NCBI GenBank assembly: GCA_005223375.1
Contig: RXOD01004375.1
Coordinates: 1 to 23,298, forward strand
Length of the DNA: 23,298 bases
DNA from: Amoebophrya sp. AT5.2
Taxonomy: Eukaryota; Sar; Dinophyceae; Syndiniales; Amoebophryaceae
Direction: 5' to 3'
Each line of letters begins with the position of its first letter. Position 1 is the stretch's first letter. This document shows positions 7,758 to 16,769 of this stretch, piece by piece. The notes below the pieces were generated by a model that saw only the letters and a program-made list of their open reading frames with translations, did not search any database and was not told where the DNA came from. Position numbers and translations under genes: made by a program.

Positions 7758-10700
7758 ATGAGGTTCGTTTACCACAATTGTTGCGTGAACCAGCGGGATC
7801 GCGAGGTTCTGATCAACTTCGAGCGCGAGGATGTTCCCGTGCCTGAGGACTGGCGCCCCACGTTGGAGTGGACGACGGAATCCGGCGAGAAGCACCTGGA
7901 CAACAAACTGGACGTACTATAATTTCTCACTCAGTTGTTCGAGTTCTAGGTCTATGTTTGAAACTTTTCGTCTCTATATGCCCTAGATTCAAAAACAAAA
8001 TCATCAAATGCAAATAGCAATGCGTTTTTCAGTGCAACGAAAATAGTGAAGCAAAACCCATTGCCATCGATCGCAGATGCGCGAGTTTTCTCCGGCGGGC
8101 AACACCCGGAAGGGGTGTCTCGCGTTCAAGCTGCGGTCGCCCATCAACTCGATCGCCAGCTGCTTTTTCTCCGCCGGGACCATGTCCATCTCCCTGCTGC
8201 AGGACATTCGCCGGGACCTCCAGCGTCAGGCTGAAGAGGCCGAGGAGGCGGCTGGAAGTGCGGCGCAGCAACAGCACCATCAAGCCCACCCCGGACCAGG
8301 ACTTCAGTACCAGTCGGGTGCGGGTGCGTCGGCGTCCACCTCCGCTTTGGTTTCTTCCGGATCGACGTCAGCGGCGCAGCGCGAGCGCGGCGAGGCCCGC
8401 GCGAAGATGATGGGCTACACGGGTGCGAGCTACCCCGACATGCTGCATCATAAGGGGGAGCTCGCGAGCGTGATTCTCGTCGACGAGTCGGAGGGCGAGG
8501 GCGACGAGGAGGAGGAGGACAATGAGTCCGTGGCCCCGCTTGCGTCGTCTGGGCAGGGGAGTGGGGCACAGCTCGTGGCGGGGCTGCGAAAGAACGCGCT
8601 GACGTCGATGAGCGCGCCCGCGCACCTCGTGTCAAAGAACGGGATCGCGGCCGGAAACATAAGTACAGCTTTATCAGTGGGTCCAGACTCTACAACTACA
8701 TCAGCTGGTCGTATTGCTGTCGCTGAGAGTACTTCGTTCCCTAGTACGAGTGCTGTGCCTCGGTTAGTGGACACCCGGTTGCTGTCGCGGATCGCGGAGG
8801 AGGACCCGTCGTCTGCCGTTAACCGTGGTGGGGGCCAGGCCAAGATCGTGGGCAATCAGATGGACCACGGAAGGACAGCACGGGGGGAGAGAGAAGAATT
8901 GCGTGTGCGGCAAAGGTCCGATGAGAGCAAGAGCAGCAAGGAAAGCGAGGAAAGCGGGGGGGAGCAACGAAGCGGGGAGGTGCATGAGCTGGGAAATACT
9001 GGTACGCTGATTGAACTATGAGGCTATGAGGAGAGAAGTTGTAGACGAGCGATGCATATCCATATGAGGATGAGCGTGCAGCCATAATGACTTCCCCGTA
9101 GGATGAGAGACCAGGCGAGGGTCACCCCCTTGTTCCCCTGTACACAATACCTCTGGCCACTGCGTGCTGCGGTGGAGGATACGCTGCCTGAAATTTGTAA
9201 GAAGTCGGCCTGAGTTTGAGTACGAGTAGAGGTCGACAAGGCGATGCGAAGACGCTTGGCGGCGAATGGACAACATAACGGCGCTTCTACAAGCAGGGGA
9301 TCGCAAACAGCCGGAGCCACATCTCGCGTCGTCGGACTTTTTTCAGCCCGAGTACGACTGCGTGTGCACTTCTACTCTTTGCGGCCACCTGCAGTCTTTT
9401 CTGATGCTTCTAGCTGCCTAACTCAGAGTCAGACTGACCTACTCCGGCACCCAATGAATGTCGTTAAGCGAAGTGGTCAAACAAACTAACCCTCTCATCA
9501 CTTGCACATGCAGGTAACGCCAGCTCGCAGACTTCGCTGCAGCACTACATGCAACGGTTCGGCGCGAACAATGGAAATGGCGAACGCACGCCTTCGCCGT
9601 GCTACGACTGGGATCCTAGCCATTCGCGGACGTCGCCTGCGGGCAACGTTGCTTACCCGACTTTTGCCTACGACCAGGGGGGATGGGGCGGTTTATCCGC
9701 GCCGCACCAGAATGGGGGCGGCAGTTCGCCGGGTCGGCAGCACGACGCGGACGCGTACACGCCGGTAGCTAGTGCGGCTACGGGCGGTGCGCAGAATCCC
9801 TACTACGTGATTGGCGGAGCCGGAGGAGGAGGCACTAGTGGCGGAAATCCGAATCCCGGGGCTTCCGGCGCGGACTACTTCACAGCGAGCGAACCCCCTT
9901 CGTCGAAGAGCACGAACCCCCTTCCTCCGCAGTCGCAACCTGGCGCCCTGCGCATCGATCAGAGTGCGCAATACAACGACATTTATCGCGAGTACAGTTC
10001 GAGCACAAACGCGCTCTCACCGAGCGGGCTCAACCCGACGGCGCGAGCCTACGTGCCCGGGGGCCCGACTACAGCAGCAGGACCGGCTTCTAGGGGGACT
10101 TCGAGTGCGGCCTCAGGGGGACTCCAGCCGCATCAGAGCGTCCCGCATCAGAGCGGACGGCCGTCGTTCAACCGGGCGATAATGGGGGGTGTCCGCGAGG
10201 ACCCAACGACGAGCACGACCTCGGAGACGGACGCAATGAGTCCGGGAGCTGCTCCGGGGCAGCGGTTCCCGAGCCACTCGTCCTCGTACAACGGTAACGC
10301 CGGCGGTCGAGCCCAACATCCTACTTTTGTGGGCGGGGGCCAGCACTTTCCCGCCGGACGCGCAGGTGCGCCAGGAGTGAGTCCCAGCACGAGCAAGACG
10401 TCCGTGAATACGAACGGTCGGGTCCGTGAACAGACGGCCGTAGACTACACGCTCTTGAACTCCAGCGGCGAACAAAGCAGTAGTTCCACTGCGAAGCGAA
10501 AATTTTCCGGGGGAGCGTACCACAACCATCCGCAGCCCGTGGTTGGCGCCGGCGGAGTAGAGACGTTTTACCAACCGCTGTCGCGAAACCAGTCCCGAGG
10601 CGCCGAGTTCGACCAGTACGGGGCACTATCGGCTGGCAGAAGCGACCACGCGTACAGGGGGCGGGACAGGGGTTACAACGGGGGCAGAAACAGCAATCGG

Positions 10701-10826
10701 CGCGGCGACGGCGTGGATAGTGCAACAGGGGACCACTATGACCACAACTTCTACCGCGGCGGGACGAGCAGCCGGGGCAGTGGGGGGCCATCTCCCGCCA
10801 CCGGATATCACGAAGTTTGCGGATGA
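7758..10826 (+). CDS. Unrecognised protein with long disordered RGG-like tail, three exons
   Basis: Exons 7758-7913, 8077-9001 and 9514-10826 join in frame (phases 0 and 1) to give 797 residues. I do not recognise the N-terminal 95 residues, which look folded: MRFVYHNCCVNQRDREVLIN, EDWRPTLEWTTESGEKHLDN, then GCLAFKLRSPINSIASCFF. A short charged helix follows (LLQDIRRDLQRQAEEAEEAA). The rest is low complexity: Gln/His, Ser/Ala, an acidic block (DESEGEGDEEEEDNES), Lys/Glu-rich, then Gly/Ser/Tyr/Asn-rich. The end, with RGRDRGYNGGRNSNRRGDG and YRGGTSSRGSGG, is RGG-like and suggests RNA binding or condensate formation; this is inference from composition only. The exon 1 to exon 2 join is supported by phase and by the AT-rich intron. 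The exon 2 to exon 3 join makes a smooth GNTG/NASSQTSLQHYMQRF reading. Alternative ends are possible: an unspliced stop at 9021, or the duplicated exon at 11198. Confidence 0.68.
7914..8076 (+). other. Intron 1 of the RGG-tailed protein gene (phase 0)
   Basis: It starts GTACTATAATTTCTCACT and ends CCATCGATCGCAG, and is AT-rich. The frame hits a TAA six bases into the intron, so the first exon (52 codons) cannot be a complete gene. Confidence 0.7.
9002..9513 (+). other. Intron 2 of the RGG-tailed protein gene (phase 1)
   Basis: It starts GTACGCTGATTGAACTATG and ends CACTTGCACATGCAG. The last 355 bp belong to the duplicated segment (copy at 10855), so this intron end and its acceptor exist twice in the window. 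Confidence 0.65.
9159..9820 (+). repeat. Segmental duplication, copy A (intron end plus exon 3 start)
   Basis: This 662-bp block matches 10855-11504 closely from ACTGCGTGCTGCGGTGGAGG to GTGATTGGCGGAGC. The part before the acceptor has many small indels and substitutions, while the exon part (9514-9820) differs by only a few bases and no frameshift. The left edge is inside intron 2 and the right edge is inside exon 3. Confidence 0.92.
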
Positions 10827-10854
10827 TGACGGAGGTGCAGATACCGCTCCGTGA

Positions 10855-11504
10855 ACTGCGTGCTGCGGTGGAGGATACGCGGCCTAAAATTTGTAAGAAG
10901 CCGGCCTGAGTACGAGTAGAGATCGACAAGGCGATGCGAAGACGCGCGGCGCCAAATTAATGGAGGGACAACATAACGGCGCTTCTACGAGCAGGGGATC
11001 GCAAACAGCCGGAGCCATATCTCGCGTCGTCGGACTGTTTTCAGCCCGAGTACGACTGCGTGTGCACTTATCTTTGGGGCCACCTGCAGTCTTTTCTGAT
11101 GCTTCTAGCTGCCTAACTCAGACTGACCTACTCCGGCACCCAATTCGTTAAGCGAAGTGGTCAAACAAACTAACCCTTTCATCACTTGCACATGCAGGTA
11201 ACGCCAGCTCGCAGACTTCGCTGCAGCACTACATGCAGCGGTTCGGCGCGAACAATGGAAATGGCGAGCGCACGCCTTCGCCGTGCTACGACTGGGATCC
11301 TAGCCATTCGCGGACGTCGCCTGCGGGCAACTTTGCTTACCCGACTTTTGCCTACGACCAGGGGGGATGGGGCGGTTTATCCGCGCCGCACCAGAATGGG
11401 GGCGGCGGTTCGCCGGGTCGGCAGCACGACGCGGACGCGTACACGCCGGTGGCTAGTGCGGCTACGGGCGGTGCGCAGAATCCCTACTACGTGATTGGCG
11501 GAGC
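10855..11504 (+). repeat. Segmental duplication, copy B
   Basis: Second copy, about 650 bp, starting 29 bp after the stop codon of the RGG-tailed gene. It keeps the acceptor CACATGCAG at 11197 and the following open frame. Indels against copy A fall at short direct repeats: one unit of GAGTTT/GAGTAC, one unit of AGAGTC/AGACTG, and ATGAATGTC. Confidence 0.92.
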
Positions 11505-11718
11505 AGCCGGAGCACCTGGCGCCACCTCCATCCTCGTCTTCAAAGTGGTACTCGCCCCAACTTACGGAGCGGTATCTGCACCGGCGATCCGTACGGCCAT
11601 TGCAGATGGGCGGCGGATGATGACGCGACTGGTGGTCCGCACCAGTCATGTGCCCGCTCTGGCGACGCAGAGAGGCGTCAAAAAAAGAGTGCTCTCGGCT
11701 AGTTTGCCTGGTGGTTGA
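11198..11718 (+). CDS. Duplicated exon 3: alternative last exon or decaying copy
   Basis: From the copied acceptor (11197) the frame reads the same residues as exon 3 (NASSQTSLQHYMQRFGANNG) for about 100 codons with only a few replacements (for example GNVAYP to GNFAYP, GSSPG to GGSPG). At 11505 it leaves the duplication and continues for about 70 codons of new sequence (GAPGATSILVFKVVLAPTYG), stopping at 11716-11718. The acceptor phase equals that of exon 3, so splicing from 9001 to 11198 would give a shorter isoform without the RGG tail. No ATG is available to make it an independent gene except the internal one at 11233. Unbroken codons over the duplicated part suggest either recent origin or selection. 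Confidence 0.5.
11564..11582 (-). repeat. Inverted 19-bp copy of the sequence at the duplication edge
   Basis: ACGGAGCGGTATCTGCACC here is the exact reverse complement of 10834-10852, the bases just before copy B begins. A direct copy of GCGGATGATGAC (10819-10830) also lies at 11613-11624. Confidence 0.85.
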
Positions 11719-12446
11719 AAAAGTGTGGATCCGATCATGAAGTACGCGTCGATCGGTTCACATCGATGATGGCCCTTCCATTTTTCTTGATCGTTTTCTT
11801 TTTCCCCTGCACTTGTGTGTCGCTAGTTGAACGCTGATCGGTAGGCCCTCGGCCGTGCGTCGATTGTTCAGCACTTAGTTCGCTTTCGTCCTTCGCAAGA
11901 CCATCCTCGCTTCTTTTCACGTCAAGCGTATTCTTTTCACGTCTGCAGCATACGCTTCGGTTCGTTTTGTGTGCCTGCAAGGTATCGCTTACCTTCTCCA
12001 CCTGTGGAGGCCGTACTCGTTTTGCTTTGCCAAAGTCCGCGCTCAGTTCGTCTGCGTCGTCGGTGCTCGCTTCGGTTTGTCGTGCGTTGCTCGTCGTGGA
12101 AGCCAGACGTTGGAAGCAGAAGCAACCCCTCGTTCGCGAGCTGGCGCGTTTGTTGACCGATTGCGCCGCCGCGGCGTGCTAAAAAACGTACTCGTGTCGC
12201 TCGGTCAACGTCAACAATCTTAACAAGAATGCCAGCTGTACGAAGTTGACCTTTTCTGTCCCCCACTTTCTTACCACGCACTACCCGCTCTAAATTAATA
12301 ACGCACGACTGCTACCTACTAGCGCTAGCACCGGGTGATTGATTGATAATGATACTTGTTTGAAGTCTCTACCTACATAACGGTGTATGAAGCCGCCGTA
12401 GGCTGTTGATTCTTTGATTAGCCCTCAGCGTCGAGGGCGAGAACCG
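11719..12446. other. Non-coding stretch before the giant secretory-type gene
   Basis: Overlapping short open frames on both strands (11967-12223 on +, 11937-12281 on -) look like chance and none has a convincing start or composition. It shows a pyrimidine-rich + strand from about 11770 to 12060, a repeated TTCTTTTCACGT (about 11911 and 11931), a CTAGCGCTAG palindrome at 12319-12328 and a TGATTGATTGATAATGAT run near 12336. The promoter of the gene at 12447 should lie at the right end. Confidence 0.45.
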
Positions 12447-13273
12447 ATGCCGGCGCCGTACTTGCGTGGCCGGGTCCTCGGTTGGAGCTGCACCGTGCTC
12501 CTGTTGGTGTGCGCGACCACCTCTGGATCTCTGGCGGCGGACCCCGGGGCTGGATCTCTGAACTCCACAGCTGCCCACAACTATGCCGGACGACGTAATG
12601 CGGCCGATGACGACGACGAGACAGCGCTCACCAGCACTTCAGCGTTTGTCGAAAGTGCGGGTGGGAAGGAGGAGAGCGACGAGTCCGTTCGCCAAGAGGC
12701 GGGGTGGTTCCATCGGCACCAGGAAGCATGGGACCGGCGGAAGGAACATGCCTGGCAGTCCTTAGTCAGTTTAATGAAATGCAACGGTGCAATGACGCCG
12801 TTCCCCAGTTTATTGAACAAGTCGGCTTTTCTGAAGACAGTGGGGAAGTTGGTGAGCCGTGGGTGGAAAAAGGTCGTCGATTTTCTGAGCGAGGTCGTTT
12901 CCAAACAGCAGGCTGGGTATGATACAGAGAAGGGGTCCAGGCCCTGGCTAAAGAGTTTGCGGAAAGGCGCGGTGTCCTGGCTGCAGCACGCGGTCGGGCG
13001 AGCTTTGACGGGCGCGGACACTGAAAAGCTGACAGAGACCGTGACGCTCGCGCTGGGTACCTCCCTATCGACACTGATGCAGGTCGTGGCCTCGGTAGGG
13101 GCCGGGCCCTTCGGGAAACTCGTCTACTCCCTAGTCCGTACGCCACTCGCGACGCAAACGCAATTCGGAGTCGACGAGTTCGCGAGGAACCTTATGACTG
13201 GGAGAGCACTCCGCCGCGAGAATGCTTCGAAGGCGAAAAGGAGATGCTTTCTCTACTCGGTTGAGATCGATCG
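12447..13273 (+). CDS. Giant secretory/membrane-type gene, exon 1 (signal peptide)
   Basis: The ATG at 12447 opens with a clear signal peptide: MPAPYLRGRVLGWSCTVLLL then VCATTSGSLAADPG, with cleavage likely after about residue 30-34. A disordered acidic part follows (AADDDDETALTSTSAFVESA). Then come mostly helical, amphipathic stretches such as LLNKSAFLKTVGKLVSRGWK and LQHAVGRALTGADTEKLTET, and a Leu/Val-rich segment (LALGTSLSTLMQVVASVGAG). Family not recognised. The frame stops at 13281-13283 if unspliced. Splicing at GATCG/GTGTAATTAG (after 13273, two bases of a codon) would join phase-compatibly to 13733; a donor near 13259 is an alternative. If it is not spliced, this is a 278-residue secreted protein. 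Confidence 0.65.
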
Positions 13274-13732
13274 GTGTAATTAGAGACAAATATGCGATGC
13301 GGTTGAAATTGAACGCGACTGGGCCCGGGGAAGCTGCTACTTACTTACTAGCCTAGGGTTGAATTGATATTAAAACAGGAACAGTGCTGACATCACTTCA
13401 CATTGAGGCAACCGGAGAAGCAGCGCTGGGGCTTGCGCGTCAGTTGTGTGTTGGCGTTTGTCCCGATAGTACGCCATTCTAAATATTAGACCGCTTCCGG
13501 TTGCCTCTTTTTTCAGGTGTTTCAGTAAGTGCCCCCGGGTCCTCGCGTTTCATTTTGCGTGAGGAGGGTCTCCTGTCTACGTAGGCCGGGAGCAGCCAGT
13601 ACAGTCCCGCAACAAGGAAGTACACGCACGGTCACGGGAAACCCTTTCCGTCGAACGACAAATGCCAGCAGCTGGGAAAGTAAATAGGAGCAGATCGATG
13701 TTGGAATATGATGAACATCGGTAATTGTATAG
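13274..13732 (+). other. Putative intron between giant-gene exons 1 and 2
   Basis: The limits GTGTAATTAG and GTAATTGTATAG are the phase-compatible choice, not proven. Inside lie a perfect 12-bp inverted repeat (13405-13507) and, directly after it, a strong acceptor-like CCTCTTTTTTCAG ending at 13516. That is followed 8 nt later by a consensus donor GTAAGT at 13525, so an 8-nt microexon (GTGTTTCA) is possible. Confidence 0.4.
13405..13507. repeat. Inverted-repeat element in a putative intron
   Basis: GAGGCAACCGGA (13405-13416) and TCCGGTTGCCTC (13496-13507) are perfect inverted copies 79 bp apart. The right arm runs straight into TTTTTTCAG. The element size (103 bp), terminal inverted repeats and position at a 3' splice-like site resemble a MITE or an introner-type element. 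No clear target-site duplication is visible. Confidence 0.6.
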
Positions 13733-15425
13733 TGCATTCCAGTACACATACGTAGACCAGAGAATCGTGTTCCATATTGTACCGCAAGAGAAAGCAGTAG
13801 CTATGGTCTACCTCCTTGTTTCGCTTTGTACTGCTTCTAAAGAAGCTGTTGAGACCGATGACCCGAACGATGGGGGCTTCGATCTACCCGCGAAATTTCG
13901 GAAGCGCATGGGCGCACTCAGTTTGCACAAGCAGCTGTGGAAAATGCTGCTTGCGTTCTGGTGGTCAAAGGAGTTTTGGGACGTGCTGTGGCAGCAAATG
14001 CAAACGATCCCCGACGCCCTCTGCAATGCCGCCAAATGGGTGATGAAAAAGGTGACGCAAACGCCAGCCTTTTTACTTAAGACGGCCAGGGAGGCGGCGG
14101 AATACGCCAGAAAAATGGCGGCCGCAATGAAAGCTAAGTCACAAAACAACCTCGCCCGCTTTTTCGGGCGGCCACGTGCGCCGGAAGCCGTTCCCAAGAA
14201 AGAGAGGGAAGCTGTGGAAAAGGCGGAGAAAGCGGTTCGGGACGCCGAAAAGAATGTTCCAAACGGCAGCGACAAAGTGGGCTCCGAAGACGAAGAGAGG
14301 AAGTTGCTGGAAGAAGTTGTCCTACAACATTTAGAGAACGAGCCAGTGCAGGAGGTATGGGTATCGCACTCCGCTTTGCAGGTGAGCGGCACCGAGGAGC
14401 AATCCGACACCGAGGAGAAGTTGCTGGGCGAGCTGGCACGCGCGGAGGAGGCGGAACGACACGCGACGCGACAACTGGAGCTCCTTTCAGCGTACGGACC
14501 TCCGCCAAAAACACAGCGAGAGGCGGCGCGCTTGCTGGAAAGGGTCCGATCGGCAGAGCAAGCGGCTCGGAGCGGCACTGGGAACGAAGCGAGGGCCAGC
14601 TTCTCGCAGTTGGGCTTCGCCTTCCATGACTTTTCGGACGAGGAGCTGGACCTGTACGACGAGGTGGACTTCGGCTTTCTGGACGCGAGGTGGGGAGGAG
14701 AAGGAAAAGAGGAAGAAGAAGCGGGCCAGATTGGTGGCGAAATTGATGGGGGGCCAGACTCGATGCGAGGTTTCATGCAGCGCGAGGAGCGCTCCTTCGG
14801 CGCAGCAGGGTCGTCCGGCGACCGAGATCCAAGCAACGGCGACGGCGGAGGCGAACTTCAATTCGCGGAACCGCTGCAGGGGGGGCCGCAGCGCGAGATG
14901 CCACTGCACGAGGCCGTGGAAATGCTGCATGACACGTACGGAAAACGGCTCACACAAGAGGAGCTCGCCCGGTTCGGGTATCCTAGTACCCATCCGCCCG
15001 ACGCGAAGCGCGGCCTTGCTAGCACGGGTCCGAAAAGTTCGCACTCCGGCTCCTTCCTCGAGCACGTCGCGAGTAACCACACAACTACGTGGGGTGCGTT
15101 TTTGGAGCGTGTCGAGTTCCACGAGGAGCAGGCCGTAACTGCGGAAACTGATCCTGACCGGGAGGCGAAGAGGGAAGCCGATTTGGCGGAGGAGGAGGAA
15201 TACCAGCAGGCAACAGCGAAGGAGGACGCGGAGACGCCGGCTGCGGAGGCCATCCCGCCGTTTGACGAGAAAGAGCAAGCGGAAAAGAGCCAGAAATGGG
15301 TTGACCAGTCGACGCGACTCTCCAATTTGTTCACCCGGGCGTTTTCGAAGCACATGCTCCAGGCGCCGGGCGTCGTGCTCGCGCCGCCGATGATGAAGCG
15401 AATCGCCATCCTGTCGCTGGACATG
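13733..15425 (+). CDS. Giant secretory/membrane-type gene, exon 2 (Trp-rich helix, long charged coiled coil)
   Basis: This frame is open from 13728 to a TAG at 15474-15476 with no ATG until 13803, which favours an exon over a separate gene. Near the start is a striking Trp-rich amphipathic stretch (LHKQLWKMLLAFWWSKEFWD then VLWQQM). It is followed by Ala/Lys-rich helix (AAEYARKMAAAMKAKSQNN) and a long Glu/Lys/Ala region likely to form coiled coil (KEREAVEKAEKAVRDAEKN, ELARAEEAERHATRQLELL). The second half is acidic and disordered, then ends in a hydrophobic helix (LAPPMMKRIAILSLDMVAAL). Family not recognised. Possible ends are ATG/GTGGCGGC after 15425 (phase 0, fits an exon start at 15801) or CT/GTACTCC after 15436 (phase 2, fits 15872). 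If it starts independently at 13803, the product has about 557 residues and only a weak signal sequence. Confidence 0.65.
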
Positions 15426-15800
15426 GTGGCGGCTCTGTACTCCATTCTTAGGGATCGGCGAAAGGGAGACATCTAGTCATCTATTTGCCCGATCGATGGA
15501 CATATCCGATTTGCGATCTAGATTGGCTCATACTCGGTTTATTTTCCAACGGAATCGGGTTTCCCAAAGACCCGGTGTCGGCGGGCTGGAGGCAGCGCCC
15601 AAGCGAGAACAATGGCTGGAAAAACTAGATGTAGTTGCAGCGGAAATTATCAATTACAATTATGTTCCGCCATCTTGGATCCTTTCTCGTGCTGGCTCCT
15701 CTTGTCTTTAGTGGACTTTTTCTTCCAGGCCCGGCCTTTTTGCGAACCAACAGCACCAAGAATTTGTGCCACCTGGAAAACAAATAATGATGAGTACTAG
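15426..15800 (+). other. Putative intron between giant-gene exons 2 and 3
   Basis: The interval lacks any good frame. Its ends look alike: GTGGCGGCT at the donor and GTTGCAGCA just after the acceptor TACTAG. Alternative limits are 15437-15871, using the GTAC-type donor seen in the clearer introns. Confidence 0.4.
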
Positions 15801-16246
15801 GTTGCAGCAGCCGAAGGCGAAGCACTGGTAACCCGCTACCTCCGCCTTGAAGTTGTGTCCACCCTGGCTAGCCCGATCGGACATAATATTAATTTGCTCA
15901 ACGCTGTCTCTCCTTTCGGTCCCGGTCGCTTTATTCTTTTCCCTGTAGTGAACATTTTCTCTGGTCTGGTGCTGGCCTGGCGCTCATGGTCACCTATCGC
16001 TGGGGACGGGGCCGTGGAGGAGGCCTTCCGCCGATGGACGCACTCGCAGGACGAGAGCAACTGCGTCGACGAAGGTGAAGCTAAAGGTGAACTTGAACAA
16101 CAAGCCTGTCTGTACCTCCCCGGAATGCTGAACCGGCATTTGGCGCCACTGACGGTGAACATCGTGCCCAAGTTCCTTGCGCAGTACATGAAGCAACAGT
16201 ACCAGAAGTACGTGCACCTGTTCAAGGAAACCATGAAAAGTGTGTG
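15801..16246 (+). CDS. Giant secretory/membrane-type gene, exon 3
   Basis: The frame is open from just after a TAG at 15798-15800 to a TGA at 16272-16274. It has no ATG before 16126, so it can hardly be a gene by itself. It reads EGEALVTRYLRLEVVSTLAS, a hydrophobic stretch (FILFPVVNIFSGLVLAWRSW) that could cross or sit in a membrane, a polar loop with two Cys, and a helical part (NIVPKFLAQYMKQQYQKYVH). The last resembles the start of exon 6 (EVPPLIGNFLNEQISALMHG), suggesting an internal repeat. Several GT donors lie within AAAAGTGTGTGGTTACG (16240-16247); the one after 16246 fits the next acceptor at 16769. Confidence 0.55.
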
Positions 16247-16640
16247 GTTACGACAGGAGACCGATCGATGTTGACAAAGAACCCATGATCGAGAAGTGAC
16301 AGTACAGGCTTCCTTACCGATGGCCGCGGTATAACACCTAGCTTTACGCGTTTCTATCCTCTTCTGTTGGTCGGACGGCCATAGTTGCATGTTTTCAGGG
16401 TGAGCAATCGGAAACCGTGCTGCCGGTGCTGCGAGGAGGCATCCAGTGTCAGTAGCAGTAGAAAAGATGGTGCCGAACAGGAGAGGGTAAGATCCATGTG
16501 CAATGGAGGCGTCCGATTTTGAAGAGAGACTGTTTGGTCCGCGAGGACGTGGTAGACTGCCAACGAGCATCTTTTAGGGAGAAGATGTTGGTCGTGTGGA
16601 ATATTTATAGGTTCAGCACGAGTAGGTTGTTGTGGTGACG

Positions 16641-16657
16641 CCTACATGCCATGTAGG
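16641..16657. repeat. 8-bp perfect palindromic hairpin
   Basis: CCTACATG (16641-16648) and CATGTAGG (16650-16657) are inverted copies with a single base between them. The next hairpin starts at the very next base. Confidence 0.7.
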
Positions 16658-16705
16658 GGTGAGGGCGGTCGACGACCCGAGCGGAACTCGTCGACCGCCC
16701 TCACC
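16658..16705. repeat. 18-bp perfect stem-loop
   Basis: GGTGAGGGCGGTCGACGA (16658-16675) and TCGTCGACCGCCCTCACC (16688-16705) match perfectly around a 12-nt loop. GTAGGG is found just left of the first arm and again at 16711-16716, a possible short target duplication. The stem is GC-rich and stable as RNA or as extruded DNA. Confidence 0.9.
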
Positions 16706-16769
16706 GCCGCGTAGGGAATGCCGTGCTTCTTTAAGTCGATAGCTTTGGCGATGGATAATACAAACATAG

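Larger units (their letters stand above)
16247..16769 (+). other. Putative intron between giant-gene exons 3 and 4, with hairpins
   Basis: There is no long frame. It contains two adjacent perfect hairpins at 16641-16705, and an acceptor-like CATGTTTTCAG ending at 16398 followed by a short open stretch (GEQSETVLPVLRGGIQCQ, then stop). That stretch might be an extra small exon. The limits are the phase-compatible guess. Confidence 0.35.

Noticed and set aside
11735..12281. Two overlapping - strand frames between the duplicated exon and the signal-peptide gene
   Set aside because: They overlap each other in different frames, start in doubtful contexts and show no domain; + strand frames there are just as open.
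13808..14836. 342-codon open frame on the - strand inside giant-gene exon 2
   Set aside because: It is a Ser/Arg/Pro-rich mirror of the Glu/Lys/Ala-rich + strand frame and has no recognisable domain.
14487..15353. 288-codon - strand frame rich in Leu/Arg
   Set aside because: Antisense shadow of the acidic coiled-coil exon; low-complexity composition mirrors the + strand codons.
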